From Comamonadaceae bacterium (GTDB lineage: Bacteria > Pseudomonadota > Gammaproteobacteria > Burkholderiales > Burkholderiaceae_C): a stretch of DNA of 64,000 bases. A model generated the notes under the pieces. The model saw only the letters and a program-made list of their open reading frames with translations. It was not told the DNA's origin and searched no databases. Position numbers and translations under genes: made by a program. The stretch is from positions 110,544-174,543 of the forward strand of contig CANCER010000005.1 of the NCBI GenBank assembly GCA_947375135.1. The letters are read 5' to 3'. Shown piece after piece: positions 42,023-51,160 of this stretch (the stretch's first letter is position 1; each line of letters begins with the position of its first letter).

Positions 42023-42676
42023 ATGGATCTCTTTGACGACCTGCCCGTGGAAGCAGCAGCCCAGGTGCTGGCGCCTGGCGCCATGTTGCTGCGCGCCTTT
42101 GCCTGGAATGAGGCCGCACAGCTGCTGCAGGCGACCGAGGCGGTGCTGGCCCAAGCCCCGCTGCGCCACATGCAAACGCCCGGCGGCTACACCATGTCGG
42201 TCTCCACCAGCAGTTGCGGTGCCCTGGGCTGGGTGTCGGATGCACGGGGTTACCGCTATGCCGCGTGCGACCCGGTATCGGGGCAGACCTGGCCCGCCAT
42301 GCCGGAATGTTTTTTGGCGCTGGCCCGGCGCGCTGCTGCACAGGCGGGCTATGCGGACTTCCGGCCCGAGGCCTGCCTGATCAACCAGTATGTGCCGGGC
42401 GCCAAGCTCTCGCTGCACCAGGACCGCGATGAAAGGGACCTGGACGCGCCCATCGTGTCGGTGTCACTCGGACTGCCGGCCATCTTCCTGTTCGGCGGCA
42501 CAGAGAGAAGCCAGCGGCCGCAGCGCTACCGGCTGGCCCATGGCGATGTGGTGGTCTGGGGCGGCCCTGCGCGCCTGGCCTTTCATGGCGTGGCGCCGCT
42601 GGAGGAGGGTGCGCATGCGCTGCTGGGGCGCAGGCGCATCAACCTGACGTTCAGGCGGGTGCGGCGGGAGGGGTAA
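42023..42676 (+). CDS. alkB: AlkB-type 2-oxoglutarate/Fe(II) dioxygenase
   Basis: A 217-residue AlkB homologue of normal length. Iron ligands are His and Asp in LHQDRDE and His in FHGVAP; RINLTFRR binds 2-oxoglutarate; NQYVPGAKL and VSLGLPAIF are typical of the E. coli-like group. It reverses 1-methyladenine and 3-methylcytosine damage in DNA. Its last 26 bases overlap the convergent DTW gene. Confidence 0.94.
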   Translation: MDLFDDLPVEAAAQVLAPGAMLLRAFAWNEAAQLLQATEAVLAQAPLRHMQTPGGYTMSVSTSSCGALGWVSDARGYRYAACDPVSGQTWPAMPECFLALARRAAAQAGYADFRPEACLINQYVPGAKLSLHQDRDERDLDAPIVSVSLGLPAIFLFGGTERSQRPQRYRLAHGDVVVWGGPARLAFHGVAPLEEGAHALLGRRRINLTFRRVRREG

Positions 42677-43412
42677 GGCCCAACCCACGCAGCCGCAGAT
42701 GTACCGCATCTTCCAGGTCAATGCGCACGCTGTTCTTGGCGTTCAGGTAGTGGTTGGTGAACACATCCAGATAGGCGCTCAGCGTGTCGGCCGCGTGCGG
42801 CTCGCCGGCCAGCTCCAGGCACAGTGCCGCCACCTCCGAGGTGCACAAATGGTCGTCGCGCTTGGAGCGGCGCAGCCGGTAGTTGGAGAGCTGCTCGGGC
42901 TGCAGGCTGAGCACCGGCAGGTGGTCCAGATACGGGCTCTTGCGGAACATCTTGCGCGCCTCGGACCAGGTGGCGTCCAGCAGCACAAACAGGGGGCGTT
43001 TTCCCTCCACGGGCGTGACGACCGTCACCACGCGCCCGGCGTCCTCCACGTATTCGCCGGGGAACACCACATAGGGCTGCCACTGCGGGTCGGCCAGCAT
43101 CTCCAGCAGCTCCGGGTCCACGGCCGTGCGGGCCCAGCCGAAGGCCGCCGTGTCGGTCACCATGTCGGCAATCAGCCAACCGGTGTTGCTGGGCTTGAGC
43201 GGCTCGATGTCGCACATGATCAGGCACACCCCCGCTTGCGTGGCCACGCTGGGGCGCAGTGCGCACAGGCAGTGGCTGTGCATCACGCGGCAACCCTCGC
43301 AGCGCTCCTTGCGCGAGCCGCGGGCGATAAAGGGCTTGAGACTGCGCGCCAGGCGGGTGGCGCGCAGGCGGGCCACGGCATGCAGGGCCAGGCGGGAGAC
43401 GGCGTGGGTCAT
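42651..43412 (-). CDS. DTW-domain tRNA-uridine aminocarboxypropyltransferase
   Basis: A 253-residue protein with an N-terminal Cys cluster (CEGCRVMHSHCLC) and the DTW core (LLDATWSEARKMF, and SNYRLRRSKRDDHLCTSEV). DTW enzymes (TapT/Tuac) attach a 3-amino-3-carboxypropyl group to uridines in tRNA. The start at 43412 overlaps the upstream fic stop by four bases (ATGA), an unexpected coupling of a tRNA-modifying enzyme with a Fic protein. Confidence 0.88.
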   Translation of the reverse strand: MTHAVSRLALHAVARLRATRLARSLKPFIARGSRKERCEGCRVMHSHCLCALRPSVATQAGVCLIMCDIEPLKPSNTGWLIADMVTDTAAFGWARTAVDPELLEMLADPQWQPYVVFPGEYVEDAGRVVTVVTPVEGKRPLFVLLDATWSEARKMFRKSPYLDHLPVLSLQPEQLSNYRLRRSKRDDHLCTSEVAALCLELAGEPHAADTLSAYLDVFTNHYLNAKNSVRIDLEDAVHLRLRGLGLTPPAAPA

Positions 43413-44635
43413 TCTGTGTTTCCTGAGGGGTCGGGCTGGCTCCAGCCCGGCACGTTGATGGCGTAGCGTGTGGCCTTGCCCACGCCCTGCACCTGCAGCA
43501 GCTTTTTGGCCAGCAAATCGCCCAAGTCGCGGGTGGCGGTGGCCTTGGAGGTGCTGGTGATCTTGGCGTATTTGTCCGCCGTCATCCCGCCCAGAAAGCC
43601 GCCGCCCAGTTCGGTGTTGCCCGCCTCCAGCAAACGGTCCAGCACCTTGTGCTGGCGCGCGTTCAAATGGGCGTTTGCTGCCAGCAGCCGGAAGGCCGCC
43701 TTGTCCACGGCCTGGCGCACCACCGCTTGCGAGGCTATGCAAGCCTGCGTGAAAGCCTGCACAAACCACTGCACCCAGGGCGTCACATCGATAGCGTTAG
43801 TGTCTGTGCCAGGAGTGCGCTGGGCTTGGTTCAATCCGTCGTAATACGCAGCCCGGGTCTTGAGCATCTGGCGCGCCATGCCCAGCACCCGCACCGGGGT
43901 GCCTAGCGCGTTCTGCACCAGCGCTGCCATGTCCTGCGCCAATGCCCTATCGACCAGGGCGCGCCCCAGCCGGCCATTGCCATCTTCAAACGGGTGTATG
44001 GATTCAAACCACAGGTGCGCAAGGGCCGCACGTGCAATGCCGTGCAGACCGGGCGCTGCGCCCGCCACGGGGCGCGTGGCCTCAAACCAGGTCAGAAACC
44101 GGGTCATCTCGCCTTCCACCTGACTGGATGGTGGCGCGGTGTAGTGCACCACTTCGCGCCCCAAGGGGCCGCTGACGATCTGCATGGCGTCCGCGTGGTC
44201 ACGCAATCGGCCCACGGCAATGCGGCTCAGGCCTGAGGTGCCTCCGGGAAACAGGGCCGATTGCCAGCGGCACAGGCGGTCCAGATCGAGCGCGGCCTGG
44301 CAGTTTTCCACGGCGTCTTGCATCACCAGCACCAGGCCATCTGCCGTGTGGTCAGGGCCGGGCGCGTCCAGCAGACCCAGCCGGTGCGCCACCGAGGAGC
44401 GGACCGAATCCAGATTGAGCTTGTCCCCTTCAATTGCGGCTGTAGCCATAGCCTCCTGCACCCACAGATCGCGCCGGACTTCCTGTGCCTGGTCCAGGCC
44501 AATGGCGTCCAGCAAGCCCAGCAAAGTGCCCTGCGCCAGCCGCGCCCGGTCCAAGGCGGGCGCCAGGGCTGCGGCGTCAAACGCCAGCGACGGCCAGGCT
44601 GGCTGCTGCCAGATATAGCGGGCTTGGGTGGGCAT
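43409..44635 (-). CDS. Fic-family protein with inhibitory motif and C-terminal winged helix
   Basis: A 408-residue protein. An N-terminal segment carries the class II inhibitory motif [ST]xxxE[GN] (TAAIEG, residues 65-70). The Fic core (about 130-280) has the full active site HPFEDGNGRLGR near residue 213, and the C-terminal ~90 residues look like a winged helix (LNARQHKVLDRLLEAG ... ATATRDLGDLLAKK). Fic enzymes usually transfer AMP to target proteins, held in check by the inhibitory Glu. Three copies of a 10-mer sit at and upstream of its start, so autoregulation through the C-terminal domain is plausible. Confidence 0.9.
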   Translation of the reverse strand: MPTQARYIWQQPAWPSLAFDAAALAPALDRARLAQGTLLGLLDAIGLDQAQEVRRDLWVQEAMATAAIEGDKLNLDSVRSSVAHRLGLLDAPGPDHTADGLVLVMQDAVENCQAALDLDRLCRWQSALFPGGTSGLSRIAVGRLRDHADAMQIVSGPLGREVVHYTAPPSSQVEGEMTRFLTWFEATRPVAGAAPGLHGIARAALAHLWFESIHPFEDGNGRLGRALVDRALAQDMAALVQNALGTPVRVLGMARQMLKTRAAYYDGLNQAQRTPGTDTNAIDVTPWVQWFVQAFTQACIASQAVVRQAVDKAAFRLLAANAHLNARQHKVLDRLLEAGNTELGGGFLGGMTADKYAKITSTSKATATRDLGDLLAKKLLQVQGVGKATRYAINVPGWSQPDPSGNTE

Positions 44636-44677
44636 GAGCCGTATTTTAAGCGATACGGCTCAAAATGTGAGCCGTAT
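44635..44677. promoter_or_regulatory. Triple 10-mer repeat at the fic start, likely operator
   Basis: TGAGCCGTAT occurs at 44635-44644 and 44668-44677, and inverted (ATACGGCTCA) at 44653-44662. The first copy touches the fic start codon. The inverted pair in the right half has a 5-base spacer, the left pair 8 bases. Confidence 0.65.
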
Positions 44678-44774
44678 TTCATCATTTGCGGCTCAGTAGC
44701 TGTCTAAAACGGACCGGCGCCGCCCTGTGCGCAGGGGTGAGTCTGGGGTATTCAAGACCCCTTGGTGGGTTCTG

Positions 44775-44810
44775 TATTTTGAATTTGGACAATTCATATT
44801 TTAAATTTGG
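44775..44810. promoter_or_regulatory. Direct repeat upstream of the first DUF4143 ATPase gene
   Basis: TATTTTGAATTTGG (44775-44788) and TATTTTAAATTTGG (44797-44810) differ at one base and are 22 bases apart, two helical turns. The AT-rich block lies 53 bases before the ATPase start codon and probably holds its promoter and a regulator site. Confidence 0.45.
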
Positions 44811-44862
44811 CAGACTTTGACTTTCAATCAGCCTAGAATCTTCGTCAGCAGGATGCGATGCC

Positions 44863-46158
44863 ATGACTACCGACCCACCGTCACCCACCAACACCATTCC
44901 CCGCCATGTAGAGCGCAAAATTGCCACCGCGCTGCAAGACACGCGCGTGGTGCTGCTCGTGGGCCCCAGGCAGGCCGGCAAGACCACCTTGGCCCGGCGC
45001 TATGCCCGTGCTGAGCGGCCCTACATCACGCTGGACGACCCCGCAACCCTGGCCGCTGCGCGCGCCGACCCGTCCGGCTTTGTGCGTGGTCTGAAGCAAG
45101 CCGTCATCGACGAAGTGCAGCGGGCGCCAGACTTGCTGCTGGCCATCAAGGAAAGCGTGGACAAAGACCAGGCGCCGGGCCGCTTCCTGCTCACCGGCTC
45201 CACCAATCTCATGGCACTGCCCCTGGTCGCTGACTCGCTGGCGGGGCGGCTGGAAGTCATCACCCTGCTGCCCTTTGCCCAGGCGGAGTTGGCCGCAAGC
45301 CCCGGCGATTTGCTGGATCGGCTGTTTGATGGCGCGGGTCTGCCAGCCGTCGCCAACCCGGTGGTGGGCGATGTCTTGATGGACATCGTCCTCAAGGGCG
45401 GCTACCCCGAAGCCCTGCGCCGCGCCAGCGCTGGCCGCCGCCAGGCCTGGTTGCAAGACTATGTGGCGCTCATTCTGGACCGGGATGTGCGCGACATTGC
45501 CAACATTGATCAGCTGGATCGCATGCCGCGCCTGCTGGACATGTTGGCTGCCCACGCCGGGCAGCTGGTGAACCACAGCAGCTATGGCGCGGCTCTGGGC
45601 CTGACGGCGCCAACGGCACAAAAATATGTCGGCATTCTGGAGCGGCTGTTTCTGCTGCGCCAGGTGCCCCCGTGGTCGCACAACGCCATCGCCCGTCTGA
45701 CCAAAAGTCCCAAGCTGCATTTTCTGGACACCGGCTTGCTGGCGGCGCTGCAGGGCACCACGGCGGCCCAACTGCAGAAAGACCGTGGTGCCGACCGCAC
45801 TGCGTGGGGCCCGCTGCTGGAGAGCTTTGTGGTGTCGGAGGTGCTTAAGCTCGCCACCTGGTCTGACAAGCGTCTGCGCATTTCGCACTTTCGCACCAAG
45901 GTTCAGGACGAGGTGGACCTGGTCATCGAAGACCGGCATGGACGCGTCATCGGCATTGAGGTCAAGGCCTCCAGCACCGTGCGTGGGCCCGACTTGCGCG
46001 GGCTGCGGCAGTTGCAAGCCGCCGTGGGCGACAAGTTTGTGCAGGGCCTGGTGTTGCATGACCACGACCGCATCACGCCGTTTGACGAAAAGCTGCATGC
46101 GGGCCCGGTGTCGCTGTTGTGGCAGGGCGTACCGAAGTCCGCTTCAAACCCAAGTTAA
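44863..46158 (+). CDS. AAA ATPase with DUF4143 domain (copy 1)
   Basis: A 431-residue protein. Walker A is GPRQAGKTT (residues 34-42), Walker B lies in AVIDEVQRAP, and sensor LTGSTN follows. The C-terminal DUF4143 domain (about 215-380) ends with EVDLVIE...GIEVKAS, a PD-(D/E)XK-like D...E-x-K arrangement. These ATPases are common in accessory regions and their role is not established. The gene starts the sbcDC cluster: sbcD begins 10 bases after its stop. A related but clearly different copy lies just after sbcC. Confidence 0.85.
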   Translation: MTTDPPSPTNTIPRHVERKIATALQDTRVVLLVGPRQAGKTTLARRYARAERPYITLDDPATLAAARADPSGFVRGLKQAVIDEVQRAPDLLLAIKESVDKDQAPGRFLLTGSTNLMALPLVADSLAGRLEVITLLPFAQAELAASPGDLLDRLFDGAGLPAVANPVVGDVLMDIVLKGGYPEALRRASAGRRQAWLQDYVALILDRDVRDIANIDQLDRMPRLLDMLAAHAGQLVNHSSYGAALGLTAPTAQKYVGILERLFLLRQVPPWSHNAIARLTKSPKLHFLDTGLLAALQGTTAAQLQKDRGADRTAWGPLLESFVVSEVLKLATWSDKRLRISHFRTKVQDEVDLVIEDRHGRVIGIEVKASSTVRGPDLRGLRQLQAAVGDKFVQGLVLHDHDRITPFDEKLHAGPVSLLWQGVPKSASNPS

Positions 46159-46168
46159 GAAAACCCCC

Positions 46169-47398
46169 ATGCGCATCCTCCACACTTCCGACTGGCACTT
46201 GGGTCAGCACTTCATGGGCAAGAGCCGCCAGGCCGAGCACCAGGCCCTGATCGACTGGCTGCTGTTACAGGTCGACGCCCATGCGGTGGACGCCGTGCTG
46301 ATGGCCGGCGATGTGTTCGACACCGGCGCGCCGCCCAGCTATGCGCGTGCGCTCTACAGCCAGTTGGTGGTGCGCCTGCACAGTGCCGGGGTGGCCCTGC
46401 TGCTGCTGGCTGGCAACCACGATTCGGTCGCCACCCTGGGCGAGAGCAGCGCCCTGCTGGCGCGTCTGAGCGCCACCGTGGTGGCTGATGTGGTTGAGCC
46501 CGCCAGCCACATCGTCGTGCTGCCCCGGCGCGGTGGCGAGGCGGGTTGCATCGTCTGCGCCGTGCCCTTTATCCGCCCGCGTGATGTGCTGCAAAGCCAG
46601 GCCGGGCAGAGCGCCGAAGAAAAGCAGCAGTCCATGCAGGCCGCGATTCAGGCTTATTACCAGTCGGTGTACGAGGCGGGCCGCGCGCGCCAGACCGAGC
46701 TGGCCCAGCAGCTGGGGCGGCAGTTGCCGCTGCTGGCGACCGGCCACCTCACTACGGTGGGCGCCAGCAGTAACGAGTCGGTGCGCGAGATCTATGTCGG
46801 CTCGCTGGAGGCCTATCCCACCGCCGCCTTTCCTCCCGTGGACTACATCGCGCTGGGCCATATCCACAAGCCGCAAAAGGTCGGCGGGCTGGAGCACATA
46901 CGCTACTGCGGCTCGCCCATTCCGTTGGGCTTTGACGAGGCGCGCCAGCAAAAGGAAGTGCTGCTGGTGGACCTGGCTGCGGAGGGCCTGGGCGCCGTCA
47001 CCGCAATCGCCGTGCCGCGCTTTCAGCAGATGGTGTCTGTCAGCGGCAATCTGCAGGAATTGGCCACGGCCATCAGTGCGGCGGCCGCCGAAGCGCTGCC
47101 CGCGCAAACCGTGTGGATGGAAGTCACCGTGGCCGAGGACGACTATTTGGCCGACCTGCCCGCGCGCATCGAAGCCCTGACCCAAGGTCTGCCGGTAGAG
47201 GTCTTGCGTGTGCGCCGTGTGCGCGGCACGGCCGCCGCCAGCCTGGCGGCCGAGCAGAGCGAGACGCTGGATGAACTCAGCCCCGACGATGTCTTCGCGC
47301 GCCGCCTGGCCCAGGAAGAACTGGCGCCGGAATTGCAGCGGGAGTTGCGCCAGCGTTACCGCGCCGTAGTCACCGGCCTGACCGAGGGCGCCCCATGA
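46169..47398 (+). CDS. sbcD: Exonuclease SbcD (Mre11-type nuclease subunit)
   Basis: A 409-residue metallophosphoesterase. Motifs run in order: SDWHLGQ, GDVFDTG, GNHDS, GHLTT and GHIHKPQ, all ligands of the two-manganese site; the C-terminal part is the capping domain and SbcC-binding helices. With SbcC it cuts hairpins and protein-blocked DNA ends. It is translationally coupled to sbcC (ATGA overlap at 47395-47398). Confidence 0.94.
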   Translation: MRILHTSDWHLGQHFMGKSRQAEHQALIDWLLLQVDAHAVDAVLMAGDVFDTGAPPSYARALYSQLVVRLHSAGVALLLLAGNHDSVATLGESSALLARLSATVVADVVEPASHIVVLPRRGGEAGCIVCAVPFIRPRDVLQSQAGQSAEEKQQSMQAAIQAYYQSVYEAGRARQTELAQQLGRQLPLLATGHLTTVGASSNESVREIYVGSLEAYPTAAFPPVDYIALGHIHKPQKVGGLEHIRYCGSPIPLGFDEARQQKEVLLVDLAAEGLGAVTAIAVPRFQQMVSVSGNLQELATAISAAAAEALPAQTVWMEVTVAEDDYLADLPARIEALTQGLPVEVLRVRRVRGTAAASLAAEQSETLDELSPDDVFARRLAQEELAPELQRELRQRYRAVVTGLTEGAP

Positions 47399-50300
47399 AA
47401 ATCCTCAGCCTGCGCCTGAAGAACCTCAACTCGCTCAAGGGCGAGTGGGTCGTCGACTTCCGCAAAGCCCCGTTTGCCGACAACGGTCTGTTTGCCATCA
47501 CCGGCCCCACCGGCGCGGGCAAATCCACGCTGCTGGACGCCATCTGCCTGGCGCTGTACCACGAGACGCCGCGCCTGAAAAGCATCTCCACCACCGCTAA
47601 CGACATCATGACGCGCCACACCGTGGACTGCCTGGCCGAGGTGGAGTTTGAAGTCAAAGGCGTCATGTACCGCGCCTTCTGGAGCCAGCGCCGCGCACGC
47701 GACAAGGTGGACGGCGCGCTACAGGCGCCCAAGGTGGAACTGGCCCGCGTGGACCCGGCCACCGGCTTGGGCAGCATCGTCAGCAGCCAAAGCAGCGACA
47801 AGCTCAAACGCATTGCCGAGATCACCGGCCTGGACTTTCCCCGCTTCACCAAATCCATGCTGCTGGCCCAGGGCGGCTTTGCGGCGTTTCTGAACGCCAG
47901 CGCCAACGACCGGGCCGAGCTGCTGGAAGAGCTGACCGGCACCGAGATCTACGGCGACATCTCGCGCCGCGTGTTTGAGCAGGCGCGCGAGGCCAAACAG
48001 CAATTGGACCAACTCAAGGCACGCGCCGAGGGCGTGGAGCTATTGACGCTTGATGCGCGCGATGCCATGCAGGCCGATGTGGCGCGCTGGGGAGAGGAGT
48101 TGGCGGCTGTGCAAACGGCTTATCAATCCACGCAGACGCAGCGCCAGTGGCAACGGGATGTGGCGCAGAGCGAACAAGAGGTGGTGGACACGCAGGCTGC
48201 ATGCACCGAGGCTGATGCCGCGTTGAATACTGCCGCGCCCGACCTGCGCCGCCTGGCCGACAGCGAGCCTGCGCAAGCCCTCAAGCCCCTGCACCAGAGC
48301 TGGCAGCAGGCGCAGGCCGCGTGCCAAGACAGCGAAGCCGCGTTGGCAAAACTGCAGCAGGACCGGCAGCGCGAGACCCGCTCGCACTACCAGCAACACC
48401 ACCAGGCCCATGCCCTGGCCAGCCGGATCGCAGAAGCCGCGCAGAGCCAAGTGGCACACACACAAAGCGAACACCAACTGCACGCCGACTTCTGCGCCGC
48501 GCACCCGCAGCACGCCGCGCTAGGTGAGCGCCTGGGCACCTGGCGCCAGCAGTTTGCGCAACGGCAGAAGCTGCAACAAAGCCTTGCCGATCAGCAACGG
48601 GCTTTGCAGGGCTTGCAGGAAGAGCAAGCAGCCCGCAGCCTTCAGCGTGCAGAAAAAAGCGTGCTGGTCGATACGGCAACGGTGGCAAAGACCACAGCCG
48701 AGGCGGCGCTGCAGCTTGCACGATCCGAACAAGACCAACGCCTGGCCGGCCAGACGCCCGCTGCCTTGCGCCTGCAATGGCAGGCCGAGCAGGACCACGT
48801 CCACCGTTGGCAACAACTCGAATCTCTGGCCCAACTGCGCCGCGAACTCGCCAGCCAGCACACCACGCTGGCGGTGGAGCTTCAGCAAGGCGAGACCACC
48901 ATCGCGGAACAGGATGCCGCCGTATTGGCGCTGCGCGCCCAGCACAAGGCCCTGAAGGAGCAGGTGGCAGACAAGCAAAAACTGCTCGACCAGGAGCGCC
49001 GCATCCAAAGCCTGGACGCGCACCGCCTGGCCCTGCAGCCGGGTGAGGCCTGCCCCCTGTGTGGCGCGCTGGAGCATCCTGCTGTAGAGGCCTATCAGGC
49101 ACTGGACGTTTCCGCCACTGCCGCCGCCTTGCAGCACAAGCAGGGCGAGTTGGACCATTTGGTGATCCAAGGCCAAACCGCCGCTGCGGCCTTGGCAGCC
49201 AGCAAAGCCAAGCAGGCGGAGCGGCTCAAGGCGCAAGGCAAAGTTGCCCGGCAGATCGACCAGTGGCAAGCAGGCTGGGACGCGGCCATCGCCGAGATCA
49301 GCCTGCTGAGCCAGATCAGCCAGATCAGCCAGATCACCCGGAGCCCGTTGAGTCCGATCCCCCAGGTGAGCGCCGCGCCGCTGCTCACCCGTGACGATTG
49401 GCAAAACGCCGAAGCCTTGGCCGCCGGTCAACAGGCGGCAGATCAGGCACTCGCGCAACGCGCCAGCGCTCTGCAAGCGGCAGAGGCTGGAGAACAAGCG
49501 CTGCAGCGCGCCCAGGCCACAGCCAACCAAAGTGTCCAGGCACTGCAGGCGGCACTTGGCCATCTGGCGCTGCTGGACCAGGCTGCGCAAGACGCGCTGG
49601 CGCGGCAGGCGACACTGGTGCAAACCGGCCAAACCCATCAGCAAGACCTCAACGCCTTGGAAGCGAGCCTGCAAGTCACGCTGCAGGAGGCGGGCTACAC
49701 CGTGCCGGACCAGCCCACGCCCTGGTTGCAAGAGCGGGACACCGAATGGCAACACTGGCAGCAAACGCAGCGCCAACTCCAAGCCCTGGCCCAAGCCCTC
49801 ACGCGCCAGCAAGCCGAAAGCGATGCAGCGCAAACACAAGCCCAGTTGTGGGCGCAACGCTGGGACGCACTGCAAGTCCACGCGGACGAAGAAACCCTGT
49901 CGCAGTCCGCGCAACAGGAGCTTGCGGATTCTCTGCTCGATGGGTCGCCCCAGAAACGACTGCATCCCCTTGATGTGATCGGCGAAGCCACGGCTGATGG
50001 TCATAGCCTCAACGGTTCGCCACAAGAACGGCTGAATGCCCTCAGCGAGTCTGCGGAAGCCAAAGTGCGGCTCACAGATTCAGCGCTACCCGCAGCACTC
50101 ACCGCCTGCAGCGACGCCATCGAGCGCCTGAGCCAAACCATCGCCGATTTAAACGGCCGAAAGACGCAAGTAAACGCCGCCCTCACGCAGCAGCACAACA
50201 CCTTGCGGGACGCCGAAGCCGCATGGCAAACCGCCCTGCAAGCCAGCCCCTTCGCCGACGCCTCCGCATTCGAAGAAGCCCTGTTGCCCGACACAGAACG

Positions 50301-51081
50301 CCAGCGCCTCACGCAGTTGAAAGAAGCACTGCACACCGCGCAACAACGCGCCAGCGCCCTGCTACAAGCCGCGCGCGACAAACACGTGCAGCTGCAAGTC
50401 CAGGCCCTCACGCCCCTGGCGCCCGAAGCCATCGACGCGCAACTGGCCGACCTGGAAGCACACCGCAGCAAACTCAACGAGCAAGTCGGCGCCCAACGCG
50501 CCCTGCTCGCCAGCGACGCGCAAAACCGCAACAACCAGCAAGCGCTGTTTGCGCAGATCAGCAGCCAAACCGCAGAGGCCGACATGTGGCAGCGGCTGGA
50601 CGGCCTGATTGGCTCGGCCAAGGGCGACAAGTTCCGCAAGTTTGCCCAGGGCCTCACGCTGGACCATTTGCTGCATCTGGCGAACCGCCATCTGGCGCGC
50701 CTGCATGGCCGCTACCTGTTGCGCCGCAAGGTCAGCGGCGAGCTGGAGCTCGACATCGTGGACGCCTGGCAGGGCGACGCCACGCGCGACACCCGCACCC
50801 TGTCGGGCGGCGAAGGCTTTCTGGTCAGCCTGGCCCTGGCCTTGGCGCTGTCGGACCTGGTGAGCAACAAAACGTCGATCGACTCGCTGTTCCTCGACGA
50901 AGGCTTTGGCTCACTGGACGGCGACACCCTGGAGATCGCGCTCACGGCGCTCGACTCGCTCAACGCCAGCGGCAAGATGATCGGCATCATCAGCCACGTC
51001 GAAGCGCTCAAGGAACGCATCCCCGCGCAGATCCGGGTCGAGAAGGGCGGCGGCATCGGGCATTCGCGCTTGGTGGTGTAG
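47395..51081 (+). CDS. sbcC: Exonuclease SbcC (Rad50-type SMC ATPase subunit)
   Basis: A 1228-residue SMC-like ATPase. Walker [10 protein letters not shown] is at residues 37-45, the zinc hook CPLCG near 552, the signature LSGGEGF near 1135 and Walker [13 protein letters not shown] near 1164; long Gln/Ala-rich coiled coils fill the rest. At the protein level the second coiled coil holds a QIS-QIS-QIT triplet (9-nt tandem at 49312-49338) and a helix-breaking stretch with two GSPQ(K/E)RL units (near residues 850-882) that look like insertions. It forms the ATP-driven clamp of the SbcCD nuclease. Confidence 0.94.
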   Translation: MKILSLRLKNLNSLKGEWVVDFRKAPFADNGLFAITGPTGAGKSTLLDAICLALYHETPRLKSISTTANDIMTRHTVDCLAEVEFEVKGVMYRAFWSQRRARDKVDGALQAPKVELARVDPATGLGSIVSSQSSDKLKRIAEITGLDFPRFTKSMLLAQGGFAAFLNASANDRAELLEELTGTEIYGDISRRVFEQAREAKQQLDQLKARAEGVELLTLDARDAMQADVARWGEELAAVQTAYQSTQTQRQWQRDVAQSEQEVVDTQAACTEADAALNTAAPDLRRLADSEPAQALKPLHQSWQQAQAACQDSEAALAKLQQDRQRETRSHYQQHHQAHALASRIAEAAQSQVAHTQSEHQLHADFCAAHPQHAALGERLGTWRQQFAQRQKLQQSLADQQRALQGLQEEQAARSLQRAEKSVLVDTATVAKTTAEAALQLARSEQDQRLAGQTPAALRLQWQAEQDHVHRWQQLESLAQLRRELASQHTTLAVELQQGETTIAEQDAAVLALRAQHKALKEQVADKQKLLDQERRIQSLDAHRLALQPGEACPLCGALEHPAVEAYQALDVSATAAALQHKQGELDHLVIQGQTAAAALAASKAKQAERLKAQGKVARQIDQWQAGWDAAIAEISLLSQISQISQITRSPLSPIPQVSAAPLLTRDDWQNAEALAAGQQAADQALAQRASALQAAEAGEQALQRAQATANQSVQALQAALGHLALLDQAAQDALARQATLVQTGQTHQQDLNALEASLQVTLQEAGYTVPDQPTPWLQERDTEWQHWQQTQRQLQALAQALTRQQAESDAAQTQAQLWAQRWDALQVHADEETLSQSAQQELADSLLDGSPQKRLHPLDVIGEATADGHSLNGSPQERLNALSESAEAKVRLTDSALPAALTACSDAIERLSQTIADLNGRKTQVNAALTQQHNTLRDAEAAWQTALQASPFADASAFEEALLPDTERQRLTQLKEALHTAQQRASALLQAARDKHVQLQVQALTPLAPEAIDAQLADLEAHRSKLNEQVGAQRALLASDAQNRNNQQALFAQISSQTAEADMWQRLDGLIGSAKGDKFRKFAQGLTLDHLLHLANRHLARLHGRYLLRRKVSGELELDIVDAWQGDATRDTRTLSGGEGFLVSLALALALSDLVSNKTSIDSLFLDEGFGSLDGDTLEIALTALDSLNASGKMIGIISHVEALKERIPAQIRVEKGGGIGHSRLVV

Positions 51082-51105
51082 TCAAGACACCTGCAATGCG
51101 ACAGG

Positions 51106-51125
51106 AATTCAATTTGCATTGAATT
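51106..51125. promoter_or_regulatory. Palindrome upstream of the second DUF4143 ATPase gene
   Basis: AATTCAAT (51106-51113) and ATTGAATT (51118-51125) are perfect inverted arms around TTGC, in an AT-rich 69-base gap after sbcC. It is a candidate operator in the promoter of the next gene. Confidence 0.45.
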
Positions 51126-51139
51126 TTTAACTCCAAAAG

Positions 51140-51160
51140 TTATCATTTCAATGATGATAA
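51140..51160. promoter_or_regulatory. Palindrome over the start codon of the second DUF4143 ATPase gene
   Basis: TTATCAT (51140-51146) and ATGATAA (51154-51160) form an inverted repeat that spans the ATG at 51151. No Shine-Dalgarno sequence is visible there, so binding or folding at this site could control translation or transcription directly. Confidence 0.4.
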
